A stretch of DNA of 64,000 nucleotides from a bacterium SCSIO 12643 (GCA_024398135.1 CP073750.1:3224001-3288000); one strand, 5' to 3'. Shown: positions 1 to 8,054, numbered from the stretch's first letter. The notes: a model not told the origin generated them from the letters alone. Numbers and translations: made by a program.

Positions 1-789
1 TTTATGGGGAGTTATACCAGAAGAATTCAACGACCGAGGCCCTGGTATTTAGAACCTTATGTTACTGCCCGGGATCAATGGAATTATAGAGGAGGTAACC
101 CGAATCTGGCACCGGAATATATTGATGCGATCGAATTTGGCTATCAAAAAAGAGTAGATAAAATCTTTTTTTCTGCGGAGGTTTATTATCGCTATACTAA
201 AGATAAAGTAGAACGTATTAATCAAGCATATACCGAAAAAGGGCCTGGAGTTACGATTCAAATTCCGGAAAATGTAGGATTTGATCAGGCACTTGGGCTG
301 GAGTTTATGTTGAAGACTCCTGTGGCTAAATGGTGGGATTTAAATCTAATGGGTAATTTTTATGATTATCGTGTACAGGGGAGTTTCACGGATATTGTAA
401 ATAACACGACTTATAGCTTTGATAATAATAGTACGAATTATACCATAAGATTAAACCAAACTTTTAAGTTAAACTCAAGATTGAAATTTCAATTTAATAG
501 TAGTTACAACAGTCCAACGGTATCCGCACAGGGTAAGCGGTCTGAATTCTTTGATTTTAGTTCAGCGTTAAGAGCAGATGTGATTGATAAAAAACTGTTT
601 TTTAATCTTCAGGTTAGAAACATGTTTGCGACCGCAATTCGCGAACATGTAGATTATGGAGTCAATTTCGAGTCCAGAGGTAAATTAACAATGGCAGGAC
701 CGGTAGTGACTTTTACAGCCACATATAAGCTGAATAATTATAAAGCCCGGTCAAAAGGAGAACGTGGAAATTCTGGAAATGGGGAGTAA
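1..789 (+). CDS. TonB-dependent receptor / outer-membrane beta-barrel protein, C-terminal part (5' truncated)
   Basis: The reading frame is open from base 1, so this is the C-terminal ~262 residues of a longer protein and the ATG at position 4 is probably internal. The residues visible near the beginning (arginine-rich RRIQRPRPWYLEPY, then GGNPNLAPEY) match the conserved stretch of the Bacteroidetes outer-membrane beta-barrel family OMP_b-brl_3, where a short Arg/Pro motif precedes an NPNLxPE motif. The rest is alternating hydrophobic/polar beta strands with many aromatic residues. It would sit in the outer membrane and take up a substrate that cannot be deduced from this end. The last ~15 residues are charged and lack the usual terminal aromatic. 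A strong terminator follows. Confidence 0.8.
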   Translation, partial: FMGSYTRRIQRPRPWYLEPYVTARDQWNYRGGNPNLAPEYIDAIEFGYQKRVDKIFFSAEVYYRYTKDKVERINQAYTEKGPGVTIQIPENVGFDQALGLEFMLKTPVAKWWDLNLMGNFYDYRVQGSFTDIVNNTTYSFDNNSTNYTIRLNQTFKLNSRLKFQFNSSYNSPTVSAQGKRSEFFDFSSALRADVIDKKLFFNLQVRNMFATAIREHVDYGVNFESRGKLTMAGPVVTFTATYKLNNYKARSKGERGNSGNGE

Positions 790-807
790 ACGAATAGGAG
801 ATAAAGC

Positions 808-838
808 AAAAAGGGCTGTTATTCAACAGCCCTTTTTT
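808..838. terminator. Bidirectional intrinsic terminator
   Basis: A perfect 13-bp stem (808-820 with 825-837, core AAGGGCTGTT/AACAGCCCTT) encloses a 4-nt ATTC loop and has A-tracts and T-tracts on either side. It ends the receptor gene on the plus strand and overlaps the stop codon of the small minus-strand ribbon-helix-helix gene, so it can serve both directions. Confidence 0.85.
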
Positions 839-1004
839 ATTCCTTCTTCTTTGCTTTAGGAAGCCTTTTGGCATCTTTTAATGATTTATGAATCATCCAT
901 TCCAATTGCCCGTTGACACTTCGAAATTCATCATCCGCCCATTTTTCAACTTCCTTGAAAACATCGGGATGAATTCTTAAAACAAATGATTTCTTTTTAC
1001 TCAT
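837..1004 (-). CDS. Arc-like ribbon-helix-helix DNA-binding protein (55 aa)
   Basis: A short gene starting ATG at 1004 and ending TAA at 837. The product begins MSKKKSFVLRIHPDVFKEVE, followed by a helix pair containing EFRSVNGQLEWMI and a basic tail. That is the layout of Arc/MetJ-type ribbon-helix-helix proteins: a short beta strand that contacts DNA as a dimer (here SFVLRI), then two helices, with NGQLEW resembling the Arc family signature. The start lies 4 bp after the stop of the SPFH gene, so the two form an operon. A perfect palindrome over the promoter of that operon (1871-1884) is a candidate operator for this protein; that link is inference. Confidence 0.8.
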   Translation of the reverse strand: MSKKKSFVLRIHPDVFKEVEKWADDEFRSVNGQLEWMIHKSLKDAKRLPKAKKKE

Positions 1005-1008
1005 ACTA

Positions 1009-1860
1009 TTAATGTAATGAACCTGTGTTGATCACCGGAGTGGCTTCTTTATCACCACACAGTACCACCATCAGATTACTGGCCATAGTAGCCTTTTTAT
1101 CTTCATCAAACTCTACGATTTCATCATTTGAAAGTTTCGTTAAAGCATCTTCAACCATACCCACAGCACCTTCAACAATCTTTTTACGTGCAGAAACAAT
1201 GGCCACAGCTTGTTGACGTTTTAACATGGAACTTGCGATTTCAGGAGCATAAGCCAAATAACCGATACGTGCTTCCATTACTTCAATTCCGGCTATCGCC
1301 AAACGCTCTGTGATCTCATGCTCCAATGCATCGTTCACTTCCTCCATTCCGGAGCGCAAAGTTATTGCAGTTCGCTCATCATCAAAATTATCATAGGGGT
1401 AAGATCCTGCTAATTTTCGTACTGCGGCATCTGTTTGAATACGTACAAAGTTTTCATACACATCTACTTCAAAAGCAGCTTTATAAGTATCGCTTACTTT
1501 CCAAACTAAAATCACATTGATGAGGATGGGGTTCCCGATTTTATCATTTACTTTAACACGTTCACTATCAAAATTTCGTGCACGTAATGATATTTTTTGC
1601 TTGGTATAAAACGGATTGGTAAAGAAAAAACCATTGTCTTTAACCGTTCCTTTATATGCTCCGAACAAAACCAGGACTCTGGAACCATTTGGATTGACAA
1701 TAAAAAAACCGGGTAACAATCCGATAATAAATGGAGCAGGGATCAACATCATCGGGTTTCTAGTTGCAATTACTCCGGTAACAACAAGGATGAATGCTAC
1801 AATAACTATGGTTAGCATTACATAACCATTGGCAGGCTTAACATATTTTTCTGATTTCAT
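1009..1860 (-). CDS. SPFH/band 7 domain membrane protein
   Basis: A 283-residue protein with two hydrophobic segments near the N-terminus (about residues 14-33 and 37-53), followed by an SPFH/band-7 domain (about 55-250). Typical features are the RVLVLFGAYKGTV turn, the segment around NPFYTKQKISLRARNFD, and a helical region with SSMLKRQQAVAIVSARKKIV. Proteins of this family (stomatin, flotillin, prohibitin, HflK/C) oligomerise on membranes and organise microdomains or regulate membrane proteases. The first gene of a two-gene operon with the Arc-like protein just downstream. No protease gene is next to it. Confidence 0.88.
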   Translation of the reverse strand: MKSEKYVKPANGYVMLTIVIVAFILVVTGVIATRNPMMLIPAPFIIGLLPGFFIVNPNGSRVLVLFGAYKGTVKDNGFFFTNPFYTKQKISLRARNFDSERVKVNDKIGNPILINVILVWKVSDTYKAAFEVDVYENFVRIQTDAAVRKLAGSYPYDNFDDERTAITLRSGMEEVNDALEHEITERLAIAGIEVMEARIGYLAYAPEIASSMLKRQQAVAIVSARKKIVEGAVGMVEDALTKLSNDEIVEFDEDKKATMASNLMVVLCGDKEATPVINTGSLH

Positions 1861-1870
1861 AATAATATCA

Positions 1871-1887
1871 TTTTGATATCAAAAATA
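1871..1887 (-). promoter_or_regulatory. Promoter -7 element overlapped by a perfect 14-bp palindrome upstream of the SPFH/Arc operon
   Basis: On the minus strand TATTTTTG (1887-1880) matches the Bacteroidetes -7 consensus TAnnTTTG, 20 bp upstream of the SPFH ATG. At the -33 position, 19 nt further up, the sequence is TTTT rather than TTTG. The palindrome TTTTGATATCAAAA (1871-1884) covers most of the -7 element and the likely start site, a position expected for a repressor operator. The co-encoded ribbon-helix-helix protein is the obvious candidate ligand. Confidence 0.55.
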
Positions 1888-2022
1888 GATTTTAAAAGTT
1901 GGAAATAAAAATTTTATTTAATGATTTCATATACCAACGGTTGAGCTGAGTTAACGTCTATGTAAATGAGTATGCTTAATTTAGGGTTCTACTATATGAT
2001 TTCAAACAATTCAAAAATCGTT

Positions 2023-3930
2023 ATGTTAAAGTCTTGGCTGGTATTGCTTTGTATAGCTTTTGGTAGTTTAAGTTATGCGCAGGAATTGTTCTTAAAGCAA
2101 TTGGATCACCGTACAACCGGAGATAACGTAGTGGTAAAACCAACTCCAGATGGTGGTTGGATAGTTGCTTCATTAGATAGTGTACAACTCAACAAGTTTG
2201 ATGCATGTGGTCAAATAGAATGGTCTAAATATTACGACCTGGAAAATCATGTGTGTTGCGTGGGGAACCGATTGGTAGTCACTCAGAATAACAAGATCAA
2301 AATTCTAACACATGAAATCTCAAATGGGCTAAGGCAATTTAGAGTCACTTCATTAGACCTTCTGGGTAATGTAGAATGGAGTAAACTCTATTCTAAACCT
2401 AATTTGGATGTGTATCCATATGAACTCATGGAAAATCAGGAAGGTGATATTTTAGTGTATTATAATAGTTCTCCGGCAGGAGCGAGTTTGCCAAATAATT
2501 TAACCAAGATGGATGCGAGCGGGAATATTATTTGGTCCAATAGTTACTCCTTTGGAAATGTATGGGGAACAGCAATTGTCACACAGGACACCGGAACTCT
2601 ATTTAGAACAGGAAAAACCGTTTTTAAATTAGATAAAAATGGAACTGTGGAATGGACTTCCAGATTGGTAAACCCTGGCTCATATTATTATTTGACTCCG
2701 ATTGAAGTGAGCGATGGATACATTTTTAGTCAAAGTAAAACGGGGGCTACAGATATAGGGTTTTATAAATTCGATAAATTCGGAGTATTGATGTGGGGTG
2801 GGGTTTTATATACTGGAATTCCCGGAGTCCCCAATCCATTACGCAAAACGGCAAGTGACGGATTTGCAACTGTTTTTAATGCATTCGTTTCAGGACAGAA
2901 TTATCCTGTTGTGATAGAGTTTGACAAAGATTTAAATGTGATCAAACAAAATGTATTGAAAGTACCTAATGCTGATTTGATTGTTACAGATTATGCCCAA
3001 TTAAATTCTGGGAATAGATTAGCAACCGGATTTGTTACTTCAGCCAATGATCATATTTTTCATGCGAAGTTAGATGCTGATTTAGAGATGGGTTGTGATT
3101 CTACGATTAATTTTCAAACTACCTTGGAACCTGCAAACTATAATCAAAGTACACATCCAAATCTATCATTTGGTTTAAACTATACCGATCAAACGGTCTC
3201 TGTTTTGGATATGACGGTTTCTGATCTTTTGTTATGCGGATATCAACCGGTTAAAAATTTGGATTTAGGACCGGATACAACCATTTGTTTGACCACACCT
3301 TTAACGATCCAAAACACATCTTCGGATGTATTTAACAGTTATCTGTGGTCTACAGGTGCAACAACTCCTTCAATTGAAGTAACTGCATCTGATACATATT
3401 GGGTGGAAACAAGAAGTTCATGCGATACCAATGTGTATAGAGATACCATTGTTGTGGATGTGGTAGATTTTCCTACACCTAATTTGGTTTCGGATACTTC
3501 TTTATGCGGAACCAATGGAATTTTGTTGGATGCAACGATTCCAAACGGGACCTATTTATGGCAAAATGGAAGTACATCACCAACGTATTTTGCTACGGTA
3601 TCAGGAGCATACCACGTGGATATTACCTATGAAAAATGTACCAGAAGATTTATTTCCAATGTATACGAATGTGAAGAGGTCTTGATCCCCAATATTTTTA
3701 CTCCAAATAAAGATGGATACAATGATGCATTTGAAATTGTTTATGAAGGTATCCAACCCTATAAAATCAGTATTTACAATAGATGGGGTGTACTTCAATT
3801 TGAAAGTGAACAACGGATTTTCCATTGGGATGGAACAGTGAATGGAACCCCTGCTTCAGCCGGAGTATACTACTATATTTTAACCATCGGAGACAAAGTG
3901 TATAAAGGTGCTTTGCAATTGGCTATCTAG
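2023..3930 (+). CDS. Secreted protein with T9SS type B (gliding-motility-associated C-terminal) sorting domain
   Basis: The frame is open with ATGs at 1966, 1996 and 2023. I chose 2023 because it gives a compact signal peptide (MLKSWLVLLCIAFGSLSYAQ), leaving a mature protein that starts at Glu. The first ~400 residues look like a repeated beta-propeller-like region (recurrent DxxGNxxWS motifs). Two short Ig/PKD-like stretches follow (LWSTGATTPSIEV, LWQNGSTSPTYFA). The end is a CHU_C domain: PNIFTPNKDGYNDAFEI, then IYNRWGVLQFES, WDGT and AGVYYYIL. This domain directs export through the type IX system and is associated with soluble or loosely surface-attached cargo. Likely an adhesin or extracellular protein; substrate unknown. 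Confidence 0.9.
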   Translation: MLKSWLVLLCIAFGSLSYAQELFLKQLDHRTTGDNVVVKPTPDGGWIVASLDSVQLNKFDACGQIEWSKYYDLENHVCCVGNRLVVTQNNKIKILTHEISNGLRQFRVTSLDLLGNVEWSKLYSKPNLDVYPYELMENQEGDILVYYNSSPAGASLPNNLTKMDASGNIIWSNSYSFGNVWGTAIVTQDTGTLFRTGKTVFKLDKNGTVEWTSRLVNPGSYYYLTPIEVSDGYIFSQSKTGATDIGFYKFDKFGVLMWGGVLYTGIPGVPNPLRKTASDGFATVFNAFVSGQNYPVVIEFDKDLNVIKQNVLKVPNADLIVTDYAQLNSGNRLATGFVTSANDHIFHAKLDADLEMGCDSTINFQTTLEPANYNQSTHPNLSFGLNYTDQTVSVLDMTVSDLLLCGYQPVKNLDLGPDTTICLTTPLTIQNTSSDVFNSYLWSTGATTPSIEVTASDTYWVETRSSCDTNVYRDTIVVDVVDFPTPNLVSDTSLCGTNGILLDATIPNGTYLWQNGSTSPTYFATVSGAYHVDITYEKCTRRFISNVYECEEVLIPNIFTPNKDGYNDAFEIVYEGIQPYKISIYNRWGVLQFESEQRIFHWDGTVNGTPASAGVYYYILTIGDKVYKGALQLAI

Positions 3931-3965
3931 ATTTTCATATAAATGTGAGAAATTTTAAAGGAAGA

Positions 3966-3995
3966 TTAAACCTTTTTTACTTTTAGCTATCTTAG
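3966..3995 (+). promoter_or_regulatory. Candidate ECF-type promoter upstream of the sigma factor gene
   Basis: TTAAACCTTTT (3966-3976) is followed, 16 nt after AAACC, by ATCTTA, just before the sigma factor ATG at 4002. The same 11-mer with TCT at identical spacing recurs in front of the next gene (4555-4582). Two copies inside one ECF operon suggest a self-recognised promoter; this is inference from pattern only. Confidence 0.4.
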
Positions 3996-4001
3996 TAAAT
4001 A

Positions 4002-4553
4002 ATGTCGGATCTTCTGGAAAAACAAATTAAGGGCTGTATAGCTGAAAATGACTACGACCGTGCTTTTGCTTTGGTGATGTCAGGCTATAAAGAACGTTTA
4101 TATTGGCATATCCGGAATATGGTTTTATCACATGCAGATACAGATGATATTTTACAAAACACCTATGTGAAAATCTGGAGGTATTTACCCAAATTCGAAG
4201 GACGTAGTCAGGTATTTAGTTGGGTGTATCGAATTGCAACCAATGAAACCATCAGTTTTATTGAAAAGAACAAACGTGTCAAGGCAGATAGTATAGACGA
4301 TACTGCAGGAAGCGTAGCCAATCATTTGATGGCAGATCAGTATTTCGATGGTGATTTTGCCGAAGCCATGTTAAGAGAAGCAGTGAAAACACTGCCAGAG
4401 AAACAACAACTCGTGTTTAATATGAAGTATTTTCAGGATATGAAATATCAGGAAATATCGGAGGTATTGGAAACATCAGTTGGAGGTTTAAAAGCCTCAT
4501 ACCATCATGCAGTGAAAAAAATTGAGGAGTATATAAAATTGAAAACGAGCTGA
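4002..4553 (+). CDS. RNA polymerase sigma factor, ECF (sigma-70) family
   Basis: A 183-residue protein with the two-domain ECF layout. Region 2 (about residues 25-95) contains SHADTDDILQNTYVKIWRYL and the FSWVYRIATNETISFI stretch that binds the core enzyme and the -10 element. Region 4 (about 125-180) contains LPEKQQLVFNMKYFQDMKYQ followed by the helix-turn-helix EISEVLETSVGGLKASYHHA. It heads a three-gene operon with a single-pass membrane protein (possible anti-sigma factor) and a periplasmic CpxP/Spy-like protein, which suggests an envelope-stress or metal-stress circuit. Confidence 0.93.
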   Translation: MSDLLEKQIKGCIAENDYDRAFALVMSGYKERLYWHIRNMVLSHADTDDILQNTYVKIWRYLPKFEGRSQVFSWVYRIATNETISFIEKNKRVKADSIDDTAGSVANHLMADQYFDGDFAEAMLREAVKTLPEKQQLVFNMKYFQDMKYQEISEVLETSVGGLKASYHHAVKKIEEYIKLKTS

Positions 4554-4554
4554 G

Positions 4555-4582
4555 TTAAACCTTTTGCAAAGCATAAAGTCTA
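4555..4582 (+). promoter_or_regulatory. Second copy of the candidate ECF promoter motif
   Basis: TTAAACCTTTT (4555-4565), then GTCTA (4578-4582) directly before the ATG at 4583. Spacing from AAACC to the TCT trinucleotide is the same as in the copy at 3966. If it is a promoter, the transcript would start at or inside the beginning of the next gene, making a leaderless mRNA (the internal ATG at 4589 would then be the start), so it could also be a coincidence. Confidence 0.3.
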
Positions 4583-5041
4583 ATGAGTATGCACACAAAT
4601 AAAAATATAGATTTTGATTTTTTTGATGAGGGAAATGGTGCAAAAAAATCCGGGATGAAAATGCCGGACGGTTATTTGGATCATTTGGATATTGAAATAC
4701 AATCTAAAATCAAATCGAAAAAAGAATCAAATAAAAAGATTCAACCGATTGGGAAGTTTACCCGTGTAATGAGTGTTATTGCTATTGCAGCATCATTACT
4801 TTGGGGTGGTTTATTTATGTACAATAATCAGACAGAAATTCCGCAAGCAGAAATAGCGGAGATGACTGTTGATGATGTAGCAGATTTTTATGAACTGGAT
4901 GAATATGCGATGGCGGAAAGTTTAACGGATACGGAAATAGAAAATTTATATATAGATGATGAATATATTTCGGCTGATGAAGCATATGCTTATATATTAG
5001 ACGAAAATTATTCGGAATATACTTTATTGGAAAACCTTTAA
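4583..5041 (+). CDS. Single-pass membrane protein, putative anti-sigma factor
   Basis: A 152-residue protein not assigned to a named family. A cytoplasmic N-terminal part of ~65 residues (charged, with KMPDGYLDHLDIEIQSKIKS, a pattern often seen in Bacteroidetes anti-sigma-like proteins) is followed by one transmembrane segment (about residues 66-83, VMSVIAIAASLLWGGLFMY). The C-terminal part is strikingly acidic and rich in Glu, Asp and Tyr. It lies 29 bp after an ECF sigma gene and 10 bp before a CpxP-like gene. A role holding the sigma factor at the membrane fits position and topology but lacks a recognised zinc-binding anti-sigma motif. Confidence 0.75.
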   Translation: MSMHTNKNIDFDFFDEGNGAKKSGMKMPDGYLDHLDIEIQSKIKSKKESNKKIQPIGKFTRVMSVIAIAASLLWGGLFMYNNQTEIPQAEIAEMTVDDVADFYELDEYAMAESLTDTEIENLYIDDEYISADEAYAYILDENYSEYTLLENL

Positions 5042-5051
5042 AAATACCACG

Positions 5052-5513
5052 ATGAAATCTAAAATTGTTATAGGATTAATTGTCATGTTAACCACACTGG
5101 TACAGGTGAGTTGGGCTCAACCTCCCGGAGGCCCTCATGGTGAGAAGAAAGAAAAGATTATGGCGATGAAGGTAGAGTTTATTACCAGTAAACTGGATCT
5201 TACGGTTGAAGAAGCCCAAAAGTTTTGGCCGGTGTATAATGAATTCGTAGCTAAAATGGATGCACTAGAGCAGAAACGTAGGCAAATGAGGCGTCAGAAT
5301 AGAGGAAAGGAATTGACTGATGCTGAGATCAATAAATTGATCGAATTTAATTTTGATATCGAGCAGGAAATCCTTGATTTAAAGCGGGAATACGACAAAA
5401 AGTTTAAGCAGGTAATTCCGGTTCAAAAAGTAGGAAAACTATATCAGGCCGAGCATGAATTTAAAAGAGAGATTCTAAAAAGACTGAAAAGAGGAGGACC
5501 TCCACCAAGATAA
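5052..5513 (+). CDS. CpxP/Spy-like periplasmic protein (third gene of the ECF operon)
   Basis: 153 residues with a signal peptide (MKSKIVIGLIVMLTTLVQVSWAQ) and a helical, highly charged mature part. The segment FITSKLDLTVEEAQKFWPVY resembles the LTxEEAxKFWP motif of Bacteroidetes Spy/CpxP-like 'sensor of ECF-sigma' proteins. It continues with long amphipathic helices and a basic tail ending in GGPPPR. Such proteins act as periplasmic chaperones or stress sensors that feed into the associated sigma/anti-sigma pair. Ten bp separate it from the membrane protein upstream. Confidence 0.8.
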   Translation: MKSKIVIGLIVMLTTLVQVSWAQPPGGPHGEKKEKIMAMKVEFITSKLDLTVEEAQKFWPVYNEFVAKMDALEQKRRQMRRQNRGKELTDAEINKLIEFNFDIEQEILDLKREYDKKFKQVIPVQKVGKLYQAEHEFKREILKRLKRGGPPPR

Positions 5514-5535
5514 ATTTTACAGACTTAAAATGAAG

Positions 5536-5574
5536 ATAGGAGAGCAGATACATTTGCTTTCCTATTTTTGTTTT
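5536..5574 (+). terminator. Intrinsic terminator ending the ECF operon, abutting the next start codon
   Basis: ATAGGAGAGCA (5536-5546) pairs with TGCTTTCCTAT (5555-5565) over 11 positions with one G-U pair and an 8-nt loop, followed by TTTTGTTTT. It ends right before the ATG at 5575, so it also forms the 5' leader of the aminotransferase gene. Confidence 0.75.
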
Positions 5575-6768
5575 ATGCCGAATTCAAAAGAGATATTTTA
5601 TAAGCATTTAGCGCAAACAACTCCTTTCCCAATTGGGATTGAAGTGGAGTCTGCGCAAGGATCCTGGTTACATGGAGTGAATGGAGAAAAATGGTTAGAT
5701 ATGATTTCCGGAGTAGCGGTTTCCAATATCGGGCACAACCACCCCAGAGTAGTGGAAGCGGTGAAAAAACAGGTTGATCAGCATATGCATTTGATGGTAT
5801 ATGGGGAATATGTTCAGAAAGTGCAATCTGATTTAGGTTATGAATTATCTCAGATTTTACCAGAGCATTTAAGTACCAGTTATTTCGTAAACTCTGGAAC
5901 AGAAGCCAATGAAGCTGCGCTAAAATTGGCGAAACGTGTGACCGGGAGAACACAATTAATCAGTTTTAAGCAATCCTATCATGGAAGTACGCATGGATCA
6001 TTGAGTGTTACCGGAAATGAGAATAAAAAATATGCTTTTAGACCGTTTTTACCGGATGTAAAGTTTTTGGATTTTAATGTATTAGAAGATTTAAAAGAGA
6101 TTTCAGATAAAACCGCAGCGGTAATCGTAGAAGTCATTCAGGGAGATGCCGGAGTAAGAGCAGCTTCACCAGAATTTATGGGCGAACTTAGGCGGGTTTG
6201 TGATCAAACTGGAACCCAGTTGATTTTTGATGAAATTCAAACGGGTATGGGACGTACCGGAAAAATGTTTGCATTTGAACATTATGGTGTCTATCCGGAT
6301 ATTCTGACACTAGCTAAAGGATTTGGAGGAGGAATGCCGATTGGGGTGATGATTTCAAGTTTTGACAAGATGAGGTTGTTGACCCACGATCCGATGTTAG
6401 GACATATTACCACATTTGGAGGACATCCGGTGAATTGTGCTGCTGCATTGGCTAATTTAAGAGTCATTCAGGACGAAATAGATTTTAATGAAGTCGAGCG
6501 TAAAGGGGCTTTGATCGAAAAAGGTTTACAACATACGGAAGTTAAAGAAATCAGACGAAAAGGAATGTTCTTTGCCGTAGATATGGATAGCTTTGAAAAG
6601 GTAAAAACCGTTGTGGATTATTGTTTGGAAAAAGGCGTATTGACCTTTTGGTTTTTATCGACCAGTTATGCTTTTAGGTTGTCGCCACCGTTAAACATTT
6701 CAGATAAGGATATCGTCTATGCATGTCAGGTCATTCAAGAAGGATTTGACCTGGCCGAAAAAGTCTAA
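5575..6768 (+). CDS. Class III aminotransferase (PLP-dependent, acetylornithine/4-aminobutyrate type)
   Basis: 397 residues from the ATG at 5575. The in-frame ATG at 5530 would start inside the terminator hairpin and adds an unlikely leader. Class III features are the NSGTEANEAALKLAKR motif, FDEIQTGMGRTGKMFAFEH, and LAKGFGGGMPIGVMIS, which carries the PLP-binding lysine; GHITTFGGHPVNCAAALAN follows. Family members move amino groups from ornithine, GABA, lysine or adenosylmethionine precursors to 2-oxoglutarate. The substrate is not determined by these motifs, and the neighbours give no pathway hint. It has no clear promoter of its own. Confidence 0.88.
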   Translation: MPNSKEIFYKHLAQTTPFPIGIEVESAQGSWLHGVNGEKWLDMISGVAVSNIGHNHPRVVEAVKKQVDQHMHLMVYGEYVQKVQSDLGYELSQILPEHLSTSYFVNSGTEANEAALKLAKRVTGRTQLISFKQSYHGSTHGSLSVTGNENKKYAFRPFLPDVKFLDFNVLEDLKEISDKTAAVIVEVIQGDAGVRAASPEFMGELRRVCDQTGTQLIFDEIQTGMGRTGKMFAFEHYGVYPDILTLAKGFGGGMPIGVMISSFDKMRLLTHDPMLGHITTFGGHPVNCAAALANLRVIQDEIDFNEVERKGALIEKGLQHTEVKEIRRKGMFFAVDMDSFEKVKTVVDYCLEKGVLTFWFLSTSYAFRLSPPLNISDKDIVYACQVIQEGFDLAEKV

Positions 6769-6780
6769 AGAAATAAAGTC

Positions 6781-7128
6781 ATGGATATAAATGTGATAGA
6801 CCAATACTTTTTGAAGTTTGAAGAACCACATCGTTCGTGTTATTTATCCCTGCGTGAAATCATCTTAAGTTTTGATGAACGTATTACAGAGCATTGGAAA
6901 TATTCAGTTCCGTTTTATTACTATAAAAAGAAGCCCTATTGCTATCTCTATCAGGATAAGAAAACCGGAGAACCTTATATAGGTATGGTCAGAGCCAATA
7001 ACATGGTGCATCCCAGTTTATATCAGGGAAACAGAAAAAAGATGAAAATCATGCGAATCGATCCTGAAAAGGACATTCCTATAGATGATTTACATGAAAT
7101 TCTGGATGCACTTAGACAGTTGTATTAG
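6781..7128 (+). CDS. DUF1801 domain-containing protein
   Basis: A 115-residue protein whose sequence (LREIILSFDERITEHWKYSVPFYYYKKKPYCYLYQD, read in parts) fits the DUF1801/YdhG-like fold, related to frataxin-like alpha/beta proteins of unknown function. The conserved parts are the hydrophobic stretch with aromatic residues in the middle and the DLHEILDALRQL helix at the end. It starts 12 bp after the aminotransferase and is probably cotranscribed. Its stop codon overlaps the stop of the convergent gene. Confidence 0.75.
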   Translation: MDINVIDQYFLKFEEPHRSCYLSLREIILSFDERITEHWKYSVPFYYYKKKPYCYLYQDKKTGEPYIGMVRANNMVHPSLYQGNRKKMKIMRIDPEKDIPIDDLHEILDALRQLY

Positions 7129-7670
7129 TTAGTTACCTGTACGGTAAGAAAGATGGCAAATTGAAGATCTTCCTCAAACTTAATATCCGGAAAATCTTCT
7201 TTTAATGCATCACCGGAAAATTTACCTGTGATTTGAATCATCACAGAAAAATCCTGAATCCCACGAATTTTAGAAATTTTAAAGTCTACAGGAATCAGAT
7301 TTTCTTCATCGCCAACAGCCACATTAATCTCATCTGTAAATTCTTCTACGGGAATAGTGGTTTTGATGCGTTCATCTAACCATGCATATTCATTCCAGAA
7401 TTGAATGGTAATATCTGCACGTTCGTTATCATCTAAAGTAGCAGGTGTGTGGTCCACAATTCTTGCATCTTGATTGTTATATTCTACACTGAGTTGCCCC
7501 AGTTCACCATTGATCAATACTTTGTTGTTTAGATTTTCAATGATTAAAGTATCATGGTTAATGATCCCGGAAATCAGAACTCTATTGGATAAATTGACAT
7601 AACTACTTTGCGCGTATAATCCGAAAGCACAGACTTGTAAGAAAAGAAATAGTATGAGTGTTTTTTTCAT
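7125..7670 (-). CDS. Secreted hypothetical protein
   Basis: 181 residues with a signal peptide (MKKTLILFLFLQVCAFGLYAQ) and a beta-rich mature domain; no family recognised. Repeated short strands with Asn and Asp (NLNNKVLINGELGQLSVEYN) suggest a small beta sandwich in the periplasm or on the surface. It is the last gene of a minus-strand run (YgjV-like, hutI, DUF547, CoA-binding), 9 bp after the CoA-binding gene. Confidence 0.65.
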   Translation of the reverse strand: MKKTLILFLFLQVCAFGLYAQSSYVNLSNRVLISGIINHDTLIIENLNNKVLINGELGQLSVEYNNQDARIVDHTPATLDDNERADITIQFWNEYAWLDERIKTTIPVEEFTDEINVAVGDEENLIPVDFKISKIRGIQDFSVMIQITGKFSGDALKEDFPDIKFEEDLQFAIFLTVQVTN

Positions 7671-7679
7671 AGATAGTAA

Positions 7680-8054
7680 TTAATAGAATGAATCCGTAGA
7701 CAGTAAAACCAATGTACAAGCTTCTTCATATTGAATTCCGACTTTCTCCAGTTGACTATAAAACGCAGGATTTTCTGTTCCGGGGTTAAAGATAACCTTT
7801 TGCGGTTGAAGTTGAATAATGTAATCGTAAAACTCAGGTTGACGATGCGGACCGATATAGAGGGTAACAATCTTTAAATTCTCAATCTGATCGGGCCAAT
7901 CTGTAACGATGGGCTGATCTCCAACTATACCAGATCTAAATCCTAGCGGAATAACCGGATATTGGTGTTTCTGTAACCGTGTAGTCGCAATATATGCGTA
8001 ACGATTTTGATTTGGAGTGAGCCCAATTACTGCGGTATTCCAGTTGACTTTCAT
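7680..8054 (-). CDS. CoA-binding domain protein (CoA_binding_2 family)
   Basis: A 124-residue single-domain Rossmann-like protein. It opens with NTAVIGLTPNQNRYAYIATT, keeps the HQYPVIPLG strand-turn found in CoA-binding_2 proteins (YccU-like), and has a late KVIFNPGTENPAFYSQLE segment where homologues carry WxQxGxxxEE. The usual glycine-rich loop GASxNPxKxS is altered here (GLTPNQNRYAY). Start codon overlaps the stop of the DUF547 gene by 4 bp (ATGA), so the two are translationally coupled. Function of the family is poorly defined. Confidence 0.75.
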   Translation of the reverse strand: MKVNWNTAVIGLTPNQNRYAYIATTRLQKHQYPVIPLGFRSGIVGDQPIVTDWPDQIENLKIVTLYIGPHRQPEFYDYIIQLQPQKVIFNPGTENPAFYSQLEKVGIQYEEACTLVLLSTDSFY

